A stretch of DNA of 64,000 bases from Candidatus Kapaibacterium sp. (GCA_026003495.1 BPHK01000001.1:62001-126000), one strand, 5' to 3'; counted from the first letter of the stretch, positions 1-10,200 are shown. Program-made: numbers and translations. The notes: generated from the sequence alone by a model not told the origin.

Positions 1-1
1 A

Positions 2-514
2 GCGACAATCACAGCGCCCCTGGTAGGGCTTCTGCATATTGGGTTGCCGTACCTTGCCGGACGCATTGTTCTCGGTTGGAATGTCGCGATCGAGCCTGCC
101 CGGCTATTTTTGATTGGGTACGGTGCTGCATATCCGGCAGTTTTACTCGGACCTGCGATTGGCACCGGCTCTGCTGCTCTTGCAGTGCTACTATGGCACA
201 TCCTGCTGCGGCGATCAGAGATCGTGTCTACGTCACCACGCGAACGAATCGCTGCACTGGCGATCGTTGCTGGAGGGACGCTGTCGTTTTACTTCATCCC
301 ATTGGTTGTCCCAATCCCGTTCCTCCCCTGGGCACCAGCAATTCTGGAACGACTCAATGCTGCAAGCGCACCTCCATTGCTCAGCACCGGGCACGTGGTG
401 ATTTGGGGAACACTGCTCGCAGCTGCTGTCATCCTCGGTCGCTGGTACCGAACACCGCTCGCGTGGGTAGGTGCAGCTGCACTTGTTGCACTCGTCTGCC
501 GGCTCGTTGGCTAA
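2..514 (+). CDS. Membrane protein of unknown function, 5' end outside the window
   Basis: The reading frame is open to the left edge, so the true start lies upstream; a TTG at 44 is the only obvious internal start and is not convincing. The visible 170 residues hold about four hydrophobic segments (around the LFLIGYGAAYP stretch, a run of AALAVLLWHILL, TLSFYFIPLVVPIPF and a final VGAAALVALVCRL), so this is the C-terminal part of an integral inner-membrane protein. I do not recognise the family. It ends four bases into the convergent ORF that terminates at 511. Function is unknown. Confidence 0.6.
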   Translation, partial: ATITAPLVGLLHIGLPYLAGRIVLGWNVAIEPARLFLIGYGAAYPAVLLGPAIGTGSAALAVLLWHILLRRSEIVSTSPRERIAALAIVAGGTLSFYFIPLVVPIPFLPWAPAILERLNAASAPPLLSTGHVVIWGTLLAAAVILGRWYRTPLAWVGAAALVALVCRLVG

Positions 515-984
515 CACTTCAGGTACACGATCGCCCCATCGAGTGTGCGAAGAAGGCAGTTGCGGTCGCATTTCAAGAGAACCGTTCCAGGCGCTGCATT
601 CTTAAATCGCTCGTGTAAGTAGGGATGGGTGATCCGCTGTGCATCGTAGCGCCAATGAGGATCGCATGCGTACGGGACTTCGCCAAGCAAAAAGCAGTAG
701 AGGAACTCTATGCCCTCGTCATGAGCATAGAGCGCTACGGCAGTACCCTCTTCCCAGCCCAGCCATGTCGCACAGTAGGCGGGGTCGTAGTACACATCCG
801 TCCGAACAGGGGGAAAGCGCTCAGTGCATGCACGCCACTGGCAAGGAATCGGTTCACCGAGAGCGAACATCCATGTTTCCAGTTCCATACCACCTCTCTG
901 CGCAAAGAGAGTGCCAATGCCTGCGCGTTGCAGTATCTTCGCTTGCAACGGTTCAACGTAGTACTTCGCGTCGTGCAACGACAC
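511..984 (-). CDS. Hypothetical protein, tail-to-tail with the preceding membrane protein
   Basis: A 157-residue soluble protein with normal amino-acid composition and a GTG start. It has many aromatic residues (YYVEP, YYDPAYCATWLGWEE, IEFLYCFLLGEVPY) and five cysteines, with no signal peptide or membrane segment. I prefer this frame over the antisense one because the opposite strand reads as low-quality Arg/Cys/His-rich sequence here. The 5' end overlaps divergently with the proposed baeRF start at 973, which is unusual, so one of the two starts may be wrong. I recognise no family. Confidence 0.45.
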   Translation of the reverse strand: MSLHDAKYYVEPLQAKILQRAGIGTLFAQRGGMELETWMFALGEPIPCQWRACTERFPPVRTDVYYDPAYCATWLGWEEGTAVALYAHDEGIEFLYCFLLGEVPYACDPHWRYDAQRITHPYLHERFKNAAPGTVLLKCDRNCLLRTLDGAIVYLKC

Positions 985-2085
985 AGCATTGTTTCAGCTG
1001 ACGAGCTTCGTACGCTTCAATCAGTGCGTGGGTATCCATTGATCACGATTGCAATGCCGACCCACCGTGCATTCCCAGAAAACAAGCAGGACCCAATTCG
1101 CTTCAAGGACCTGGTGCGGAGGACGCGCCAGCGTCTGAGCAAGGAGCTCAACAAGCGTGAAGTCCAGCAGATTGATGCGCAACTGGCAGCCCTTGCCGAC
1201 CACATTGACTGGGCACACACGCTCGATGGACTGATTGTCTTCCTCGGTGGTGGAGTCGAGCGGATTGTCTATCTTCCGGTGACCGTTCGTGAACGCGTTA
1301 TCATTGATGAAACTTTTGCCACACGGGATCTTGTCGTTGCACAATCGAAGCTACTGCGGTACTGGGTCATTGCGCTGAGCACCGACACCACTCGACTGTA
1401 TGAAGGGTGGGGAGATCAGCTCATCGAGGTGGAATCAGAACATTTCCCGAAGGTGTACGATGGTCCACGTTCGGGGGATCCAGACAATCCGCTGCCCGGT
1501 GGATTCGGGATCGATCCATCGAAATACCGCGATGAGCAGTACCGAAAGTATTTCCGCAGCGTAGATAGAGCACTGTGCGCCAGCATCGATCACCCGAAAG
1601 CGCCGGTTGTCGTCATTGGAGTCGTCCGCAACCGCGCGTTGTTTGCAGAGGTTCGCACGTGCGATTACGAAATCATTGCCGAGCTCGATGGAAGCGTAGA
1701 GCGGGAAACAGTACACCAAATTGCCGGGCGAGTCCAACCTGCCCTGGAGGCATATTTCGAGCGTCGCGCGCACGCTGCACTGGCAGAACTTGGAGCAGCT
1801 ATTTCGGCGGGACACTACACCTGCTCACTGGCAGATATGTGGCACTATTCACACCAAGGGCGCGCATCGCTTCTTATTGTCGAACGCAACTATGCAATCG
1901 CTGGCCGATGGGATGAAGAACGGAAAACATTTACCATCGTTGAGGACCCCTCTGAGCCCGGTGTCATTGACGACATCGTTGACGACATTATCGAAGCTAC
2001 GCTGCTCCATCACGGTCGCGTTGAATTTGTCTTGCCCGGTGCCATTACGCAGTGCCAGCATATTGCGATGGCCCTACGCTACTAA
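973..2085 (+). CDS. baeRF-family protein (bacterial archaeo-eukaryotic release factor-like)
   Basis: About 370 residues. The N-terminal part (ADELRTLQSVRGYPLITIAM, followed by PTHR and a basic helix KDLVRRTRQRL) is the typical opening of bacterial proteins related to archaeal/eukaryotic aRF1/eRF1, and the region DGLIVFLGGGVERIVYLP fits the baeRF core. Family knowledge: baeRF proteins are thought to act at the ribosome, but their exact role is not settled. The open frame extends upstream to 625, but that stretch has shadow-like composition, so I place the start at the GTG at 973; the start is uncertain. The stop overlaps the stop of the convergent MarR gene by four bases. Confidence 0.65.
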   Translation: MQRHSIVSADELRTLQSVRGYPLITIAMPTHRAFPENKQDPIRFKDLVRRTRQRLSKELNKREVQQIDAQLAALADHIDWAHTLDGLIVFLGGGVERIVYLPVTVRERVIIDETFATRDLVVAQSKLLRYWVIALSTDTTRLYEGWGDQLIEVESEHFPKVYDGPRSGDPDNPLPGGFGIDPSKYRDEQYRKYFRSVDRALCASIDHPKAPVVVIGVVRNRALFAEVRTCDYEIIAELDGSVERETVHQIAGRVQPALEAYFERRAHAALAELGAAISAGHYTCSLADMWHYSHQGRASLLIVERNYAIAGRWDEERKTFTIVEDPSEPGVIDDIVDDIIEATLLHHGRVEFVLPGAITQCQHIAMALRY

Positions 2086-2678
2086 GGTTCGACGGGTTCG
2101 TGCTCGGGACATTCGACACGTAAATCGAGTGGAGCGAGCTCAATGTTGAGAAGTTGGCAGAAGTATGGCGTCGTTACACTCCGCTCATCGTAGTGCAGCC
2201 AGCGGCAGGTAAGACACATGCGGGGCATCGTAATCACACCGCGTAGGTAAAGTTGTTTTAGTAGTTGCAGCAATGCTTCGTATCCAAGCTCACGGTGGGG
2301 AAGGGGAACTTGCTCGAGCGCGTAACGGAGTGGCGCGTCCCACGTCCGGACGCGCTCCAGCACACGCTCGCCTTGTGCTGTAAGCAGCACGAACACCCCA
2401 CGCCGATCCTCTGGGTTCGGCTTACGCTCGATGAGCCCTTTCCGCTCGAGCGCTGCAAGCGTATCGCTCATCGTCGGAGCACTCACGTTGAGCTCTGCTG
2501 CAAGACCGGTCGGCGCAAGCGCCCGCCCCCGGCGAGCTGCACAGAGCATCAACACTTGGAGTTGAAGAGGATAGAGCCCCTCGGCATAGGCAGCGTTCCA
2601 CTGCAGACTGCGGAGGACAGCACTGAGCCGTTCAATAGCGGCAATAAACTGGTGCTCGTTTGTTCGTTCTACGCTCAT
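2082..2678 (-). CDS. MarR-family transcriptional regulator with C-terminal cysteine cluster
   Basis: About 198 residues. The first 140 form a MarR winged-helix DNA-binding domain: the recognition region reads LAAELNVSAPTMSDTLAALE, followed by the wing KPNPEDRRGVFVLLT. The last 45 residues add a C-x2-C pair (MCLTC), a further Cys and a C-P-E-H motif, which together could bind a metal or iron-sulfur centre and sense redox state or a metal; that is inference. The start is the ATG of MSVERT at 2678, because the frame upstream crosses the terminator of the cytochrome gene. It lies just downstream of the P460-like gene on the same strand, separated by a strong terminator. Confidence 0.85.
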   Translation of the reverse strand: MSVERTNEHQFIAAIERLSAVLRSLQWNAAYAEGLYPLQLQVLMLCAARRGRALAPTGLAAELNVSAPTMSDTLAALERKGLIERKPNPEDRRGVFVLLTAQGERVLERVRTWDAPLRYALEQVPLPHRELGYEALLQLLKQLYLRGVITMPRMCLTCRWLHYDERSVTTPYFCQLLNIELAPLDLRVECPEHEPVEP

Positions 2679-2686
2679 ACCACGTG

Positions 2687-2727
2687 CAAACATAAACAGG
2701 GGCGGGTAAATGCGCTGCCCGCCCCTG
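2687..2727 (-). terminator. Rho-independent terminator of the P460-like gene
   Basis: A perfect 10-bp stem, CAGGGGCGGG at 2697-2706 paired with CCCGCCCCTG at 2718-2727, with an 11-nt loop. On the minus strand it is followed by TTTATGTTTG (2696-2687). It lies 15 nt after the cytochrome stop codon. Confidence 0.85.
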
Positions 2728-2742
2728 AGAATCCATCCACGA

Positions 2743-3234
2743 TTACGGCCGCCACTGGCTGAACACGTAGTCGCGGTTGGCTTGCCCAGTGTGGCAAGTG
2801 TAGCAATCCTTGACGGGGTCCTTGACAACAGGCTCTCGGCTATCCCCTTTGAACGCCTGGAACCCCCAGCCGCCGGTTTCTTTGTACTTTTTCGCGTTCT
2901 TGACCATGACTGCGGTCACTTTGCGGGTACCTTCGCTGATCGTGTTCTCTGCCTCTGGCGCCTCGAAGAGATCGAAGACGAGCACTGAACCATCGGGGAA
3001 TTTCCCGTACCCTGCCTTGAGCACCTTGAGTGCCTTGTCGTTGGCGTAGATGTGATGGATTCCACCGAACCCATCGTAAAGCGGATGTCCCGGACGCAGA
3101 ATGAGCGTTTTGACATGCGTCCACGAGCGATACCCCTCAGGATAGGGCACTGATGCTGAGCCGCTCCCTGCGGCAAATCCGACCAATGCTGCAGTTGCAG
3201 CAACAAGCAGAGACCATCCAAGAATCCGACGCAT
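2743..3234 (-). CDS. Cytochrome P460-like periplasmic c-type heme protein
   Basis: 163 residues. It starts at the ATG of MRRILGW, preceded by a clear GGAGG ribosome binding site 6 nt upstream. A Sec signal peptide spans about residues 1-28 (hydrophobic LLVAATAALVGFAAG). The mature part shows the P460 pattern: the Y-P-E-G-Y-R-S-W opening, HHIYAN, FPDGSVLVFDLFE, and a heme-c attachment motif CYTCH near the C-terminus within DPVKDCYTCHTG. P460-domain proteins carry a cross-linked heme and act in hydroxylamine or NO chemistry, or as electron carriers; the substrate cannot be told here. A Bacteroidota-type -7 element lies about 60 nt upstream. Confidence 0.85.
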   Translation of the reverse strand: MRRILGWSLLVAATAALVGFAAGSGSASVPYPEGYRSWTHVKTLILRPGHPLYDGFGGIHHIYANDKALKVLKAGYGKFPDGSVLVFDLFEAPEAENTISEGTRKVTAVMVKNAKKYKETGGWGFQAFKGDSREPVVKDPVKDCYTCHTGQANRDYVFSQWRP

Positions 3235-3291
3235 CGCACACCTCCGATAAGTGTGAAACATTCACTGGAGTATTAGGACTCCTTACGAATG

Positions 3292-3299
3292 CAAAAATA
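3292..3299 (-). promoter_or_regulatory. -7 promoter element of the P460-like gene
   Basis: On the minus strand it reads TATTTTTG, an exact match to the Bacteroidota -7 consensus TANNTTTG. It gives a predicted 5' UTR of about 50 nt containing a small hairpin (GGAGT/ACTCC). No convincing -33 TTG was found. Confidence 0.5.
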
Positions 3300-3441
3300 C
3301 GATCAGCATGCGCGAAATGCAAGAACCTGTGAAAAAATTTGCATTTGGGGTTACTTCTGGAACGCCTGCTGTATCTGCTGAAAATTGATTTCCGATGCGA
3401 TTGCCAGCGAATGGGAGTATAGAATTTTGCCAATAATGCTG

Positions 3442-3449
3442 TATATTTG
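3442..3449 (+). promoter_or_regulatory. -7 promoter element of the Mrr_N-domain gene
   Basis: TATATTTG matches TANNTTTG exactly, 37 nt before the ATG at 3487. Confidence 0.55.
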
Positions 3450-3486
3450 CGATTGAATTGGTTGCACATACTGCATCTGGAACGCA

Positions 3487-4314
3487 ATGCCTTCAAAAAC
3501 GAAACCCAAGATTACGCTTGCGCAGCGCCTTTCGGGTATTCAGCAGATTATTCTGGCGGAAGTTCGAGCTGCGCAACACCGCCTAAACCAGGCAGTTGAT
3601 GCAGGCGATTATACAGCGATCCAAAACATGCTTGCGCACTTCCAACGCATCATGGAAATGCGCCAACTTTCCGAGAGGCTGCTGGACTTAGCCCGTGCTG
3701 AGAAAGTATCCCCACCTGCACCACCAGCTCCGATCCCTGCTTCTGAGCCAACAACCATAGCCGCTCCAGCACCGACAAAAAAAGCAGCAAAACCCTCTAC
3801 GGGAAAAACACCAGCGAGGAAGTCCACTGCGAAAAAACCAAGTACTACTGCTGCGAAAAAATCAGCCACGCCCAAACAAGCAGCAACACAAGCAGCCCGA
3901 GCAAATGCTTCTGTCACCACGAATGCTGCAACGCCATCTACTCCAGAAGCACCTGCAGGGCCTGGCACGTCGGAGGCAGCACCCGCACCAATGAAACGCC
4001 GGGGGCCAACCCCAACAGGACTGCGCACTCCTGAACGTGCGTTTGTTCTCCCGATTTTACAAACACTCATCGAGAAAGGTGGCCAAGCCGATGCAGCGGC
4101 AGTTGTCGAGGGCGTTTTAGAGCGCATGCGCGACCAGCTCAAAAAGGGCGACTTCGAAACCACCGCAACCTCTGACCAACCCCGGTGGAAGGTGTCGCTC
4201 TACCTGGCACGCTCGGCAATGGTGCGACAAGGCCTCCTCCGCAACGATACACCGCGAGGTATCTGGGCCATCAGCGAACAAGGAGAACGCTACTTGGCTG
4301 AACGCGCCTCGTAA
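3487..4314 (+). CDS. Mrr_N-type winged-helix protein with histone-H1-like linker
   Basis: 275 residues in three parts. Residues 1-80 are a helical segment (LAQRLSGIQQIILAEVRAAQ onward). Residues about 80-170 are a low-complexity Ala/Pro/Lys/Thr linker with repeated AKKP, AAKK and GKTPARK motifs like bacterial H1-type proteins. Residues about 175-275 resemble the N-terminal winged-helix domain of Mrr restriction endonucleases (RAFVLPILQTLIEKGG, then WKVSLYLARSAMVRQGLL and GIWAISEQGERYL). There is no nuclease domain, so it is more likely a DNA-binding or nucleoid protein than a restriction enzyme. It is monocistronic, with its own promoter and terminator. Confidence 0.75.
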   Translation: MPSKTKPKITLAQRLSGIQQIILAEVRAAQHRLNQAVDAGDYTAIQNMLAHFQRIMEMRQLSERLLDLARAEKVSPPAPPAPIPASEPTTIAAPAPTKKAAKPSTGKTPARKSTAKKPSTTAAKKSATPKQAATQAARANASVTTNAATPSTPEAPAGPGTSEAAPAPMKRRGPTPTGLRTPERAFVLPILQTLIEKGGQADAAAVVEGVLERMRDQLKKGDFETTATSDQPRWKVSLYLARSAMVRQGLLRNDTPRGIWAISEQGERYLAERAS

Positions 4315-4344
4315 GAGAGGCTTCCTTTAGGCAGGAATGCAAAA

Positions 4345-4376
4345 AATAAGGGGCGACATAGTTGCCGCCCCTTTTT
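4345..4376. terminator. Bidirectional intrinsic terminator between the Mrr_N gene and clpC
   Basis: GGGGCG (4350-4355) pairs with CGCCCC (4366-4371), flanked by TTTTT on the plus side and by AAAAAATAA on the other, so it can serve both convergent genes. Confidence 0.7.
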
Positions 4377-4402
4377 CATCACTCTTCGTCACTCCCGGCT
4401 TG

Positions 4403-6901
4403 CTATTCATCCGTTGCAGCCATTGCGGGAGCAGCTTCTTCTGCTTTTGCTTCAGTAAAGGTCAGCGTTTTTCCACTCGAATCGAGTTCTGCAACGATTG
4501 CCGCGCCTTCCTTGAACGTCCCACGCAACACTTCCTCAGCAAGAGGATCTTCCAAGTACCGTTGGAGTGCTCGCCGCAGCGGACGCGCACCATACTTTTC
4601 ATCGTAGCCTTTCTCGGCAAGGAAATCTTTTGCCTGCTGGCTCAAGTGGAGTGTCATGTTCTGCTGGGCCAGACGCTTATAGAGCCGTTCCAGTTGCAGC
4701 TCGATGATCTGGTAGATATGCTCTTTCTTGAGCGGACGGAAGATGATGTAGTCATCTATTCGATTGAGGAATTCCGGATTGAATAGCCGCCGCATCGCTT
4801 CCTCAATTGTCTGCTTCATAGCTTCGTACTTGTCATCGGCCTCGGGGCCAGAAGCAAAGCCGATCTTTCCACCCGCTTTGAGATCGCGAACCCCGACGTT
4901 CGACGTCATGATGATGATGGTGTTCTTGAAGTCCACACGACGCCCCAACCCGTCGGTCAAGATACCATCGTCGAAGACTTGGAGCAAAATGTTGAACACG
5001 TCCGGGTGTGCTTTCTCGATTTCATCGAGCAGCACAATGCTGTATGGCTTGCGTCGGACCTTCTCGGTCAGTTGCCCACCTTCCTCATAGCCGACATACC
5101 CTGGCGGTGCGCCAATGAGGCGAGAGACACTGAACTTTTCCATGTACTCACTCATGTCAATCCGGACGAGCGCATCCTCCGAATTGAACATGAACCGCGC
5201 GAGAGCTTTGGCAAGTTCAGTTTTACCGACACCCGTCGGACCGAGGAACATGAACGAACCGATCGGACGAGCAGGATCTTTGAGTCCTGCGCGAGCGCGG
5301 CGAATTGCGCGTGCCAGCTGCTCGACGGCTTCATCCTGTCCAATGACTTGGCGTTTGAGTTCATCGGCCATGCGGAGGAGCTTGTCGGATTCACTTTCCG
5401 CAATGCGGTTGACGGGAATCCCTGTCATACTGGCGACGACATCGGCAATGTCATCGGCAGTAACGGTGAAGATCTGCTCGGTCGCTTGCTCTTCCCACTC
5501 TTCTTTGGCGCGCTCGAGTTCAGCTTGGAGTTTCTTTTCCTCATCCCGTAGCGCCGCTGCCTCTTCGAAGCGCTGCGCACGGACGACATCATTCTTGCGG
5601 CGACGCACTTCCTCGATCCGCTGTTCGAGTTCGAGAATTTCCTGCGGTACAGTGTAATTGGCCAGATGCACCCGTGCTCCTGCTTCGTCGAGGACGTCAA
5701 TGGCTTTGTCGGGGAAATAGCGATCGGTAATGTAGCGTTCCGAGAGCCGCACACAGGCGGTAATCGCTTCGTCGGTGTAACGGACGCTATGGTGCTCTTC
5801 GTACCGATCCTTGATGTTTTCGAGGATCTGCAGCGTTTCCTCTGCGGTCGGAGGGTCAACGATGATTTTTTGGAAGCGGCGTTCGAGCGCGCCGTCTTTC
5901 TCGATGTACTGGCGATACTCATCGAGCGTTGTTGCACCGATGCACTGGATGTCGCCGCGTGCAAGCGCTGGTTTGAACATGTTCGATGCATCCAGCGACC
6001 CCGACGCACCACCGGCGCCAACGATGGTGTGAATTTCGTCAATGAACAAAATCACGTCCTTGGCTTTTTCCAACTCGTTCATGACGGCCTTCATGCGCTC
6101 TTCGAATTGACCGCGGTATTTGGTGCCAGCTACCAGGGCTGCCAAATCCAGGGTCACAATGCGCTTGTCGTAGAGCACGCGCGGCACTTTGCGCTCGACG
6201 ATCTTGAGCGCTAATCCTTCGACAATCGCCGTCTTACCAACTCCAGGCTCACCAATCAGCACGGGATTGTTCTTCTTGCGGCGGGCAAGAACCTGCGCAA
6301 CGCGCTCGATCTCCCGCTCCCGACCGATGACCGGATCGAGCTTGCCCTCGAGAGCAAGCTTTGTCAGGTCGCGACCGAAGTTATCGAGCACCGGAGTTTT
6401 GACGCGCTCGGGTGCATCCTTTTTGCGGCTGCGTCCGGAGCTACCGCGCGCGGATGCCGACGGTTTGCCCGAGGTGATCGCATCGAGTTCTTTGCGTGCT
6501 GCTTCGTAGGTGACGCCAAACTGCGCGAGTACTTGCGCGGCGATGTTGTCTTCGTCGCGGAGCAAGGATAAAAGCAGATGCTCGGTACCGATGACATCGC
6601 TTTTGTACAGTTTGGCTTCCAGGTACGTGATCTTGAGAACCTTTTCGGCTTGCTTGGTCAGCGGGATATTGCCAATCGTCAGCGTACCGCTGGTGGTGCG
6701 GACGGTGTCTTCGATTGCTTTCTTGAGGCGGAAGAGGTCCACACCCAGATTCCGCAGAATTTTGACGGCAATGCCTTCGCCTTCTCGGATCAGTCCGAGC
6801 AGTAAGTGTTCAGTGCCGATGTAGTCGTGCCCGAGCCGGAGTGCCTCCTCGCGGCTGAGGCGAATGACTTCCTGCACGCGGTTCGAAAAGTTGCCGTCCA
6901 T
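4403..6901 (-). CDS. clpC: ClpC-type AAA+ unfoldase of the Clp protease
   Basis: 832 residues from the ATG of [13 protein letters not shown]. Longer N-terminal readings up to 7030 have no homology-like sequence. Double Clp-N repeats occupy residues 1-145 (both with GTEHLLL). AAA domain 1 has Walker A GEPGVGKT near residue 215 and Walker [14 protein letters not shown] coiled middle region near 430-470 ([11 protein letters not shown]) identifies ClpC rather than ClpA. AAA domain 2 has [15 protein letters not shown] near residue 553. It unfolds substrates and feeds them to ClpP in the cytoplasm. No clpP is in the window. It shares the 369-bp upstream interval with the tracrRNA. Confidence 0.97.
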   Translation of the reverse strand: MDGNFSNRVQEVIRLSREEALRLGHDYIGTEHLLLGLIREGEGIAVKILRNLGVDLFRLKKAIEDTVRTTSGTLTIGNIPLTKQAEKVLKITYLEAKLYKSDVIGTEHLLLSLLRDEDNIAAQVLAQFGVTYEAARKELDAITSGKPSASARGSSGRSRKKDAPERVKTPVLDNFGRDLTKLALEGKLDPVIGREREIERVAQVLARRKKNNPVLIGEPGVGKTAIVEGLALKIVERKVPRVLYDKRIVTLDLAALVAGTKYRGQFEERMKAVMNELEKAKDVILFIDEIHTIVGAGGASGSLDASNMFKPALARGDIQCIGATTLDEYRQYIEKDGALERRFQKIIVDPPTAEETLQILENIKDRYEEHHSVRYTDEAITACVRLSERYITDRYFPDKAIDVLDEAGARVHLANYTVPQEILELEQRIEEVRRRKNDVVRAQRFEEAAALRDEEKKLQAELERAKEEWEEQATEQIFTVTADDIADVVASMTGIPVNRIAESESDKLLRMADELKRQVIGQDEAVEQLARAIRRARAGLKDPARPIGSFMFLGPTGVGKTELAKALARFMFNSEDALVRIDMSEYMEKFSVSRLIGAPPGYVGYEEGGQLTEKVRRKPYSIVLLDEIEKAHPDVFNILLQVFDDGILTDGLGRRVDFKNTIIIMTSNVGVRDLKAGGKIGFASGPEADDKYEAMKQTIEEAMRRLFNPEFLNRIDDYIIFRPLKKEHIYQIIELQLERLYKRLAQQNMTLHLSQQAKDFLAEKGYDEKYGARPLRRALQRYLEDPLAEEVLRGTFKEGAAIVAELDSSGKTLTFTEAKAEEAAPAMAATDE

Positions 6902-7107
6902 TTGTAGTTCCTGCAAAGTCGTTGCATTCGATTCGAGCGCCGAGCGGCTCAAGCTCAGAGCGCCAACGCAATGGACGCAGACAAGCCGCGCTGTATTGCA
7001 GCGTCGCAATCGCGGCACTGAGAGAAGCACTCGTGGTCTGATTCAACTATCGGCAGTTTGCCAGAGAACATGATGCACCGTGCTCTGTGGCTTCCTGACC
7101 GCAGCGC

Positions 7108-7137
7108 GAAACAAAACGCCCTCACCGAGGTGAGGGC
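7108..7137 (-). terminator. Terminator hairpin of the tracrRNA
   Basis: 8-bp stem with a CGAG loop (7118-7137), then GTTTTG on the minus strand. It also separates the tracrRNA from clpC, which lies in the same direction. Confidence 0.8.
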
Positions 7138-7204
7138 AAAGGCTTTGGAAAGCCTACGGCACTAAGCCTTGTTGCGAAAAGGACACAAAGTGAACATTCT
7201 TCTC
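7108..7204 (-). ncRNA. tracrRNA of the type II-C CRISPR-Cas9 system
   Basis: The anti-repeat lies at 7171-7191: GGACACAAAGT is complementary to the repeat over 11 bp and GTTGCG over 6 bp, separated by a 4-nt internal loop (AAAA against the repeat AATC). Read on the minus strand, the anti-repeat is followed by a short nexus-like stem, a 6-7 bp AGGCTTT/AAAGCCT hairpin (about 7139-7155), and a GCCCTCAC/GTGAGGGC terminator stem (7118-7137) followed by GTTTTGTTT. This 5' anti-repeat, 3' hairpins and terminator order is that of tracrRNAs, and it fixes the strand: minus, about 95 nt. It pairs with the 5' half of crRNA repeats made from the minus strand of the array, and RNase III would process the duplex. 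Confidence 0.88.
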
Positions 7205-7209
7205 GCTTG

Positions 7210-7217
7210 CAAATATA
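7210..7217 (-). promoter_or_regulatory. -7 promoter element of the tracrRNA
   Basis: TATATTTG on the minus strand, exact to TANNTTTG. It places the RNA start near 7203, about 12 nt before the anti-repeat. No clear TTG is present at -33. Confidence 0.6.
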
Positions 7218-7270
7218 GCACGTGCTCATGTATTTTGCACTGAGGTTAACAACCATAAGCGGAGGGTACC

Positions 7271-10200
7271 ATGGAACGCTTCGTTGGTCTCGACATCGGC
7301 GCCAACTCAATCGGTTGGGCTGTGATTGAACAGAATGGGACAAGTGGTGCCATTCTCGGTATCGGGGTGTACACCTTCCCCGAAGGTGTCGAGAATTTTG
7401 GGGAAGGAGATCGCGAGATTTCCCGCAACGCTACGCGCCGCTCTGCACGCCAACGGCGCCGCCAACTTTTCCGTCGAAAACTGCGAAAACGTACTCTGCT
7501 GAAGTTGATGGCTGCACATGGGCTGTGCCCTGCATTGTCTGAAGACGAACTGCGCCAATGGCACAAGTCCGGCCAGTTCCCTGAGCGTACAGAGGTGCAA
7601 CAATGGATCAAACTCAATCCATATCATCTGAGACTGCGAGCTACTCAAGAACGTGTCACACTCTACGAACTCGGGCGCATCTTCTACCATTTGGCCCAAC
7701 GGCGAGGCTTTCCAACAAGCAGTCGGCGGGCTCAGCAAGACGAACGCTCGACGATTGAAAAAGGCGACGTGAAAGCAGGAAAACCCGGTATTGAGCAAAC
7801 TCGAGCACTGCTCGATCATGCGCCTACGTTAGGTTCGGCACTCGCTACGCTCTACCCACCAGAGGGGCAGCCCTACAGGAATAACACCTCACGCATCCGA
7901 AATCGTTACACCGACCGCCAGATGTATGTCGCAGAGTTTGAATTTCTTTGGGAAAAACAGCGACAGTTTTATCCCGATATCCTCACAGACGACTTGAAAG
8001 CACAACTTGGGGGCAGACGAAAAGATGGCTATTCGATCGACGGAGTACTGTTCCTCCAACGCCCGTTGCGATCGCAAAAACACCTCGTCGGCCGCTGCAC
8101 GTTTGAACCCTCCAAGCCGCGTTGTCTTCGCAGCCATCCACTCTTCGAGCGATTCCGTGCCTTGCAGTTCATAAACTCAATCTTGTGTAACGACCTTCCA
8201 CTCGACGCCGATGATCGCAGCCGAGTGCTTCGGCTGATGTTGACCAAAAAAAATCTCAAGTTTACCGATATCCGAAAAGCGATCGGGAAACTTTCCGCCG
8301 AGTACATTTTCAACTACGCCGATGACGACAGCATCGTAGGCTCTCCCACCAATGCTGCTCTTGCCTCAAAGAACATTTTCGGCAAAGCTTGGTTCGACAA
8401 ATCCGACCACGAACAACATCAAATCTGGCACGTGCTCCAATCCTTCGATGATAGGGACAAACTCATCCATCACGCCACCACCAAACTCGGCATGTCCGAT
8501 ACAGCAGCCAAACACTTTGCATCGGTGCAACTAACCGATGGTTATGCCTCACTCAGTCTCAAAGCGATCCGTGCAATCCTTCCCTTCCTCGAACAGGGCT
8601 ATCCTTATCACCTCGCAGTTGCTCTTGCAGGGACTCGGCGTGCGTTGGGTCCTCGCTGGGATCAACTCGACGAGGAGCAACGGACCGCTCTCTGCGATAC
8701 AATCGAAGGTCTTGTCGGAAGCGGCGTGCGTGGTGGGTATCTCGACAAGCTCAAAGAGATGCTCCGCACCAAATTCAAACTCAGCGATAAAGAGTTGAGC
8801 AAACTCTACCACCACAGCCAATTCCGCGCAGCCAACCAACTGCTCAATCGCATTCCCACCGATGCAGTCTATACCTCCCAGCTCCTAGCGCTGCGAAATC
8901 CAGCGGTGACGAACGTCCTCTTTGCTACTCGCCGCCTCGTCAACGAACTGCTCAGCCGTTTCGGCCACTTCGACCGCATTGTCATCGAACTGGCTCGGGA
9001 TCTGAAGCGCACCAAAAGCCAGCGTGCCCAAATCCGCAAAGAACAACAACGCAGGGAAATTATCAACCGAACCATTAGCGCAATTCTTGAAAAAGAAGGC
9101 ATCCGCCCGACTGCTGAGAACATCCTCAAATACCGGCTCTGGCTCGAATGCAACAAAACCTGCCCCTACAGCAATCGCAGCATCTCATTCCATCAGCTCT
9201 ACAATGGTGAAGTCCAAGTCGAGCACATCTTCCCATACGATCGCTCGCTCGACGATAGCTACCTGAACAAAACGCTCTGCTTTGCTGACATCAACCGCAA
9301 AAAAGGGAACCGTACACCGTACGAGTTCTTCACCAATGATTTCGGGATGGACCGCTGGGAGGAAGTCAAACAGCGTCTGCGGCAAACCTTCACAAATCAA
9401 CGCTTCTGGCAGAAAGATAGCCCGCTCGACTACTTCCCTGAGCGACGCAAAAAATATGAACGATTCATCGCCGAAAAGCTTCCCTCGGATTTCGTCGGTC
9501 GCCAGCTCAACGATACCCGCCACGCGAGCATCCGCGCAGTGGAAATGTTACAGCTTGTGTGCCCGAACGTCAGCGCCTCAGCAGGCACCGCGACCGCGAA
9601 ACTCCGCAAGCTCTGGGGCCTCGATCGGGTGCTCGGCGATCCCGTAAGCGACACCAAATCCCGAAAAGATCATCGCCACCACGCACTTGACGCTATCGTG
9701 CTCGCGTGTACTCGACCGGCGCACATTCAACAGTTAGCCACCGCCAACGCTCGCAAGTATAGCAAGGAGCCGCAGCTTGAGCCTCCCTGGAGCTCGTTCC
9801 GCTTCGATGTCGAAGATGCAATGCAACGCTGCATCGTTGTCCATCACCGCACAAATCGCGTCATTACTCGGCTGAACGTGACAACAACCGTCGGCGGCAC
9901 CGTACTCCGCTACCGGAGTCTCGCTGCTCGCGGACCGCTTCACCGCGAGACATTCTACGGCAAACACCTCGATCCAAGCGATGGCCAGGTGTACTACCAC
10001 GTCCGAAAACCGCTTGCTCAAATCACCAAGCGCGCACAGGTCGAAAAAATCGTCGATCGCGCGATCCGTGAGCTTGTCGAAGCACGTATCAAAGAACTCG
10101 GCGGCTATGGCTCGAACGACGACGTCCCCAAAGGCGCATTCTTCGGAACTAATCCCGATGGTTCCCCGCAACCGCTCCTGTTCTTGCCCAACCGCCGTGG

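Noticed and set aside
625-972. N-terminal extension of the baeRF protein
   Set aside because: Low-quality Arg/Cys/His-rich sequence, antisense to a more protein-like ORF; the family starts near residue ADELRTLQ.
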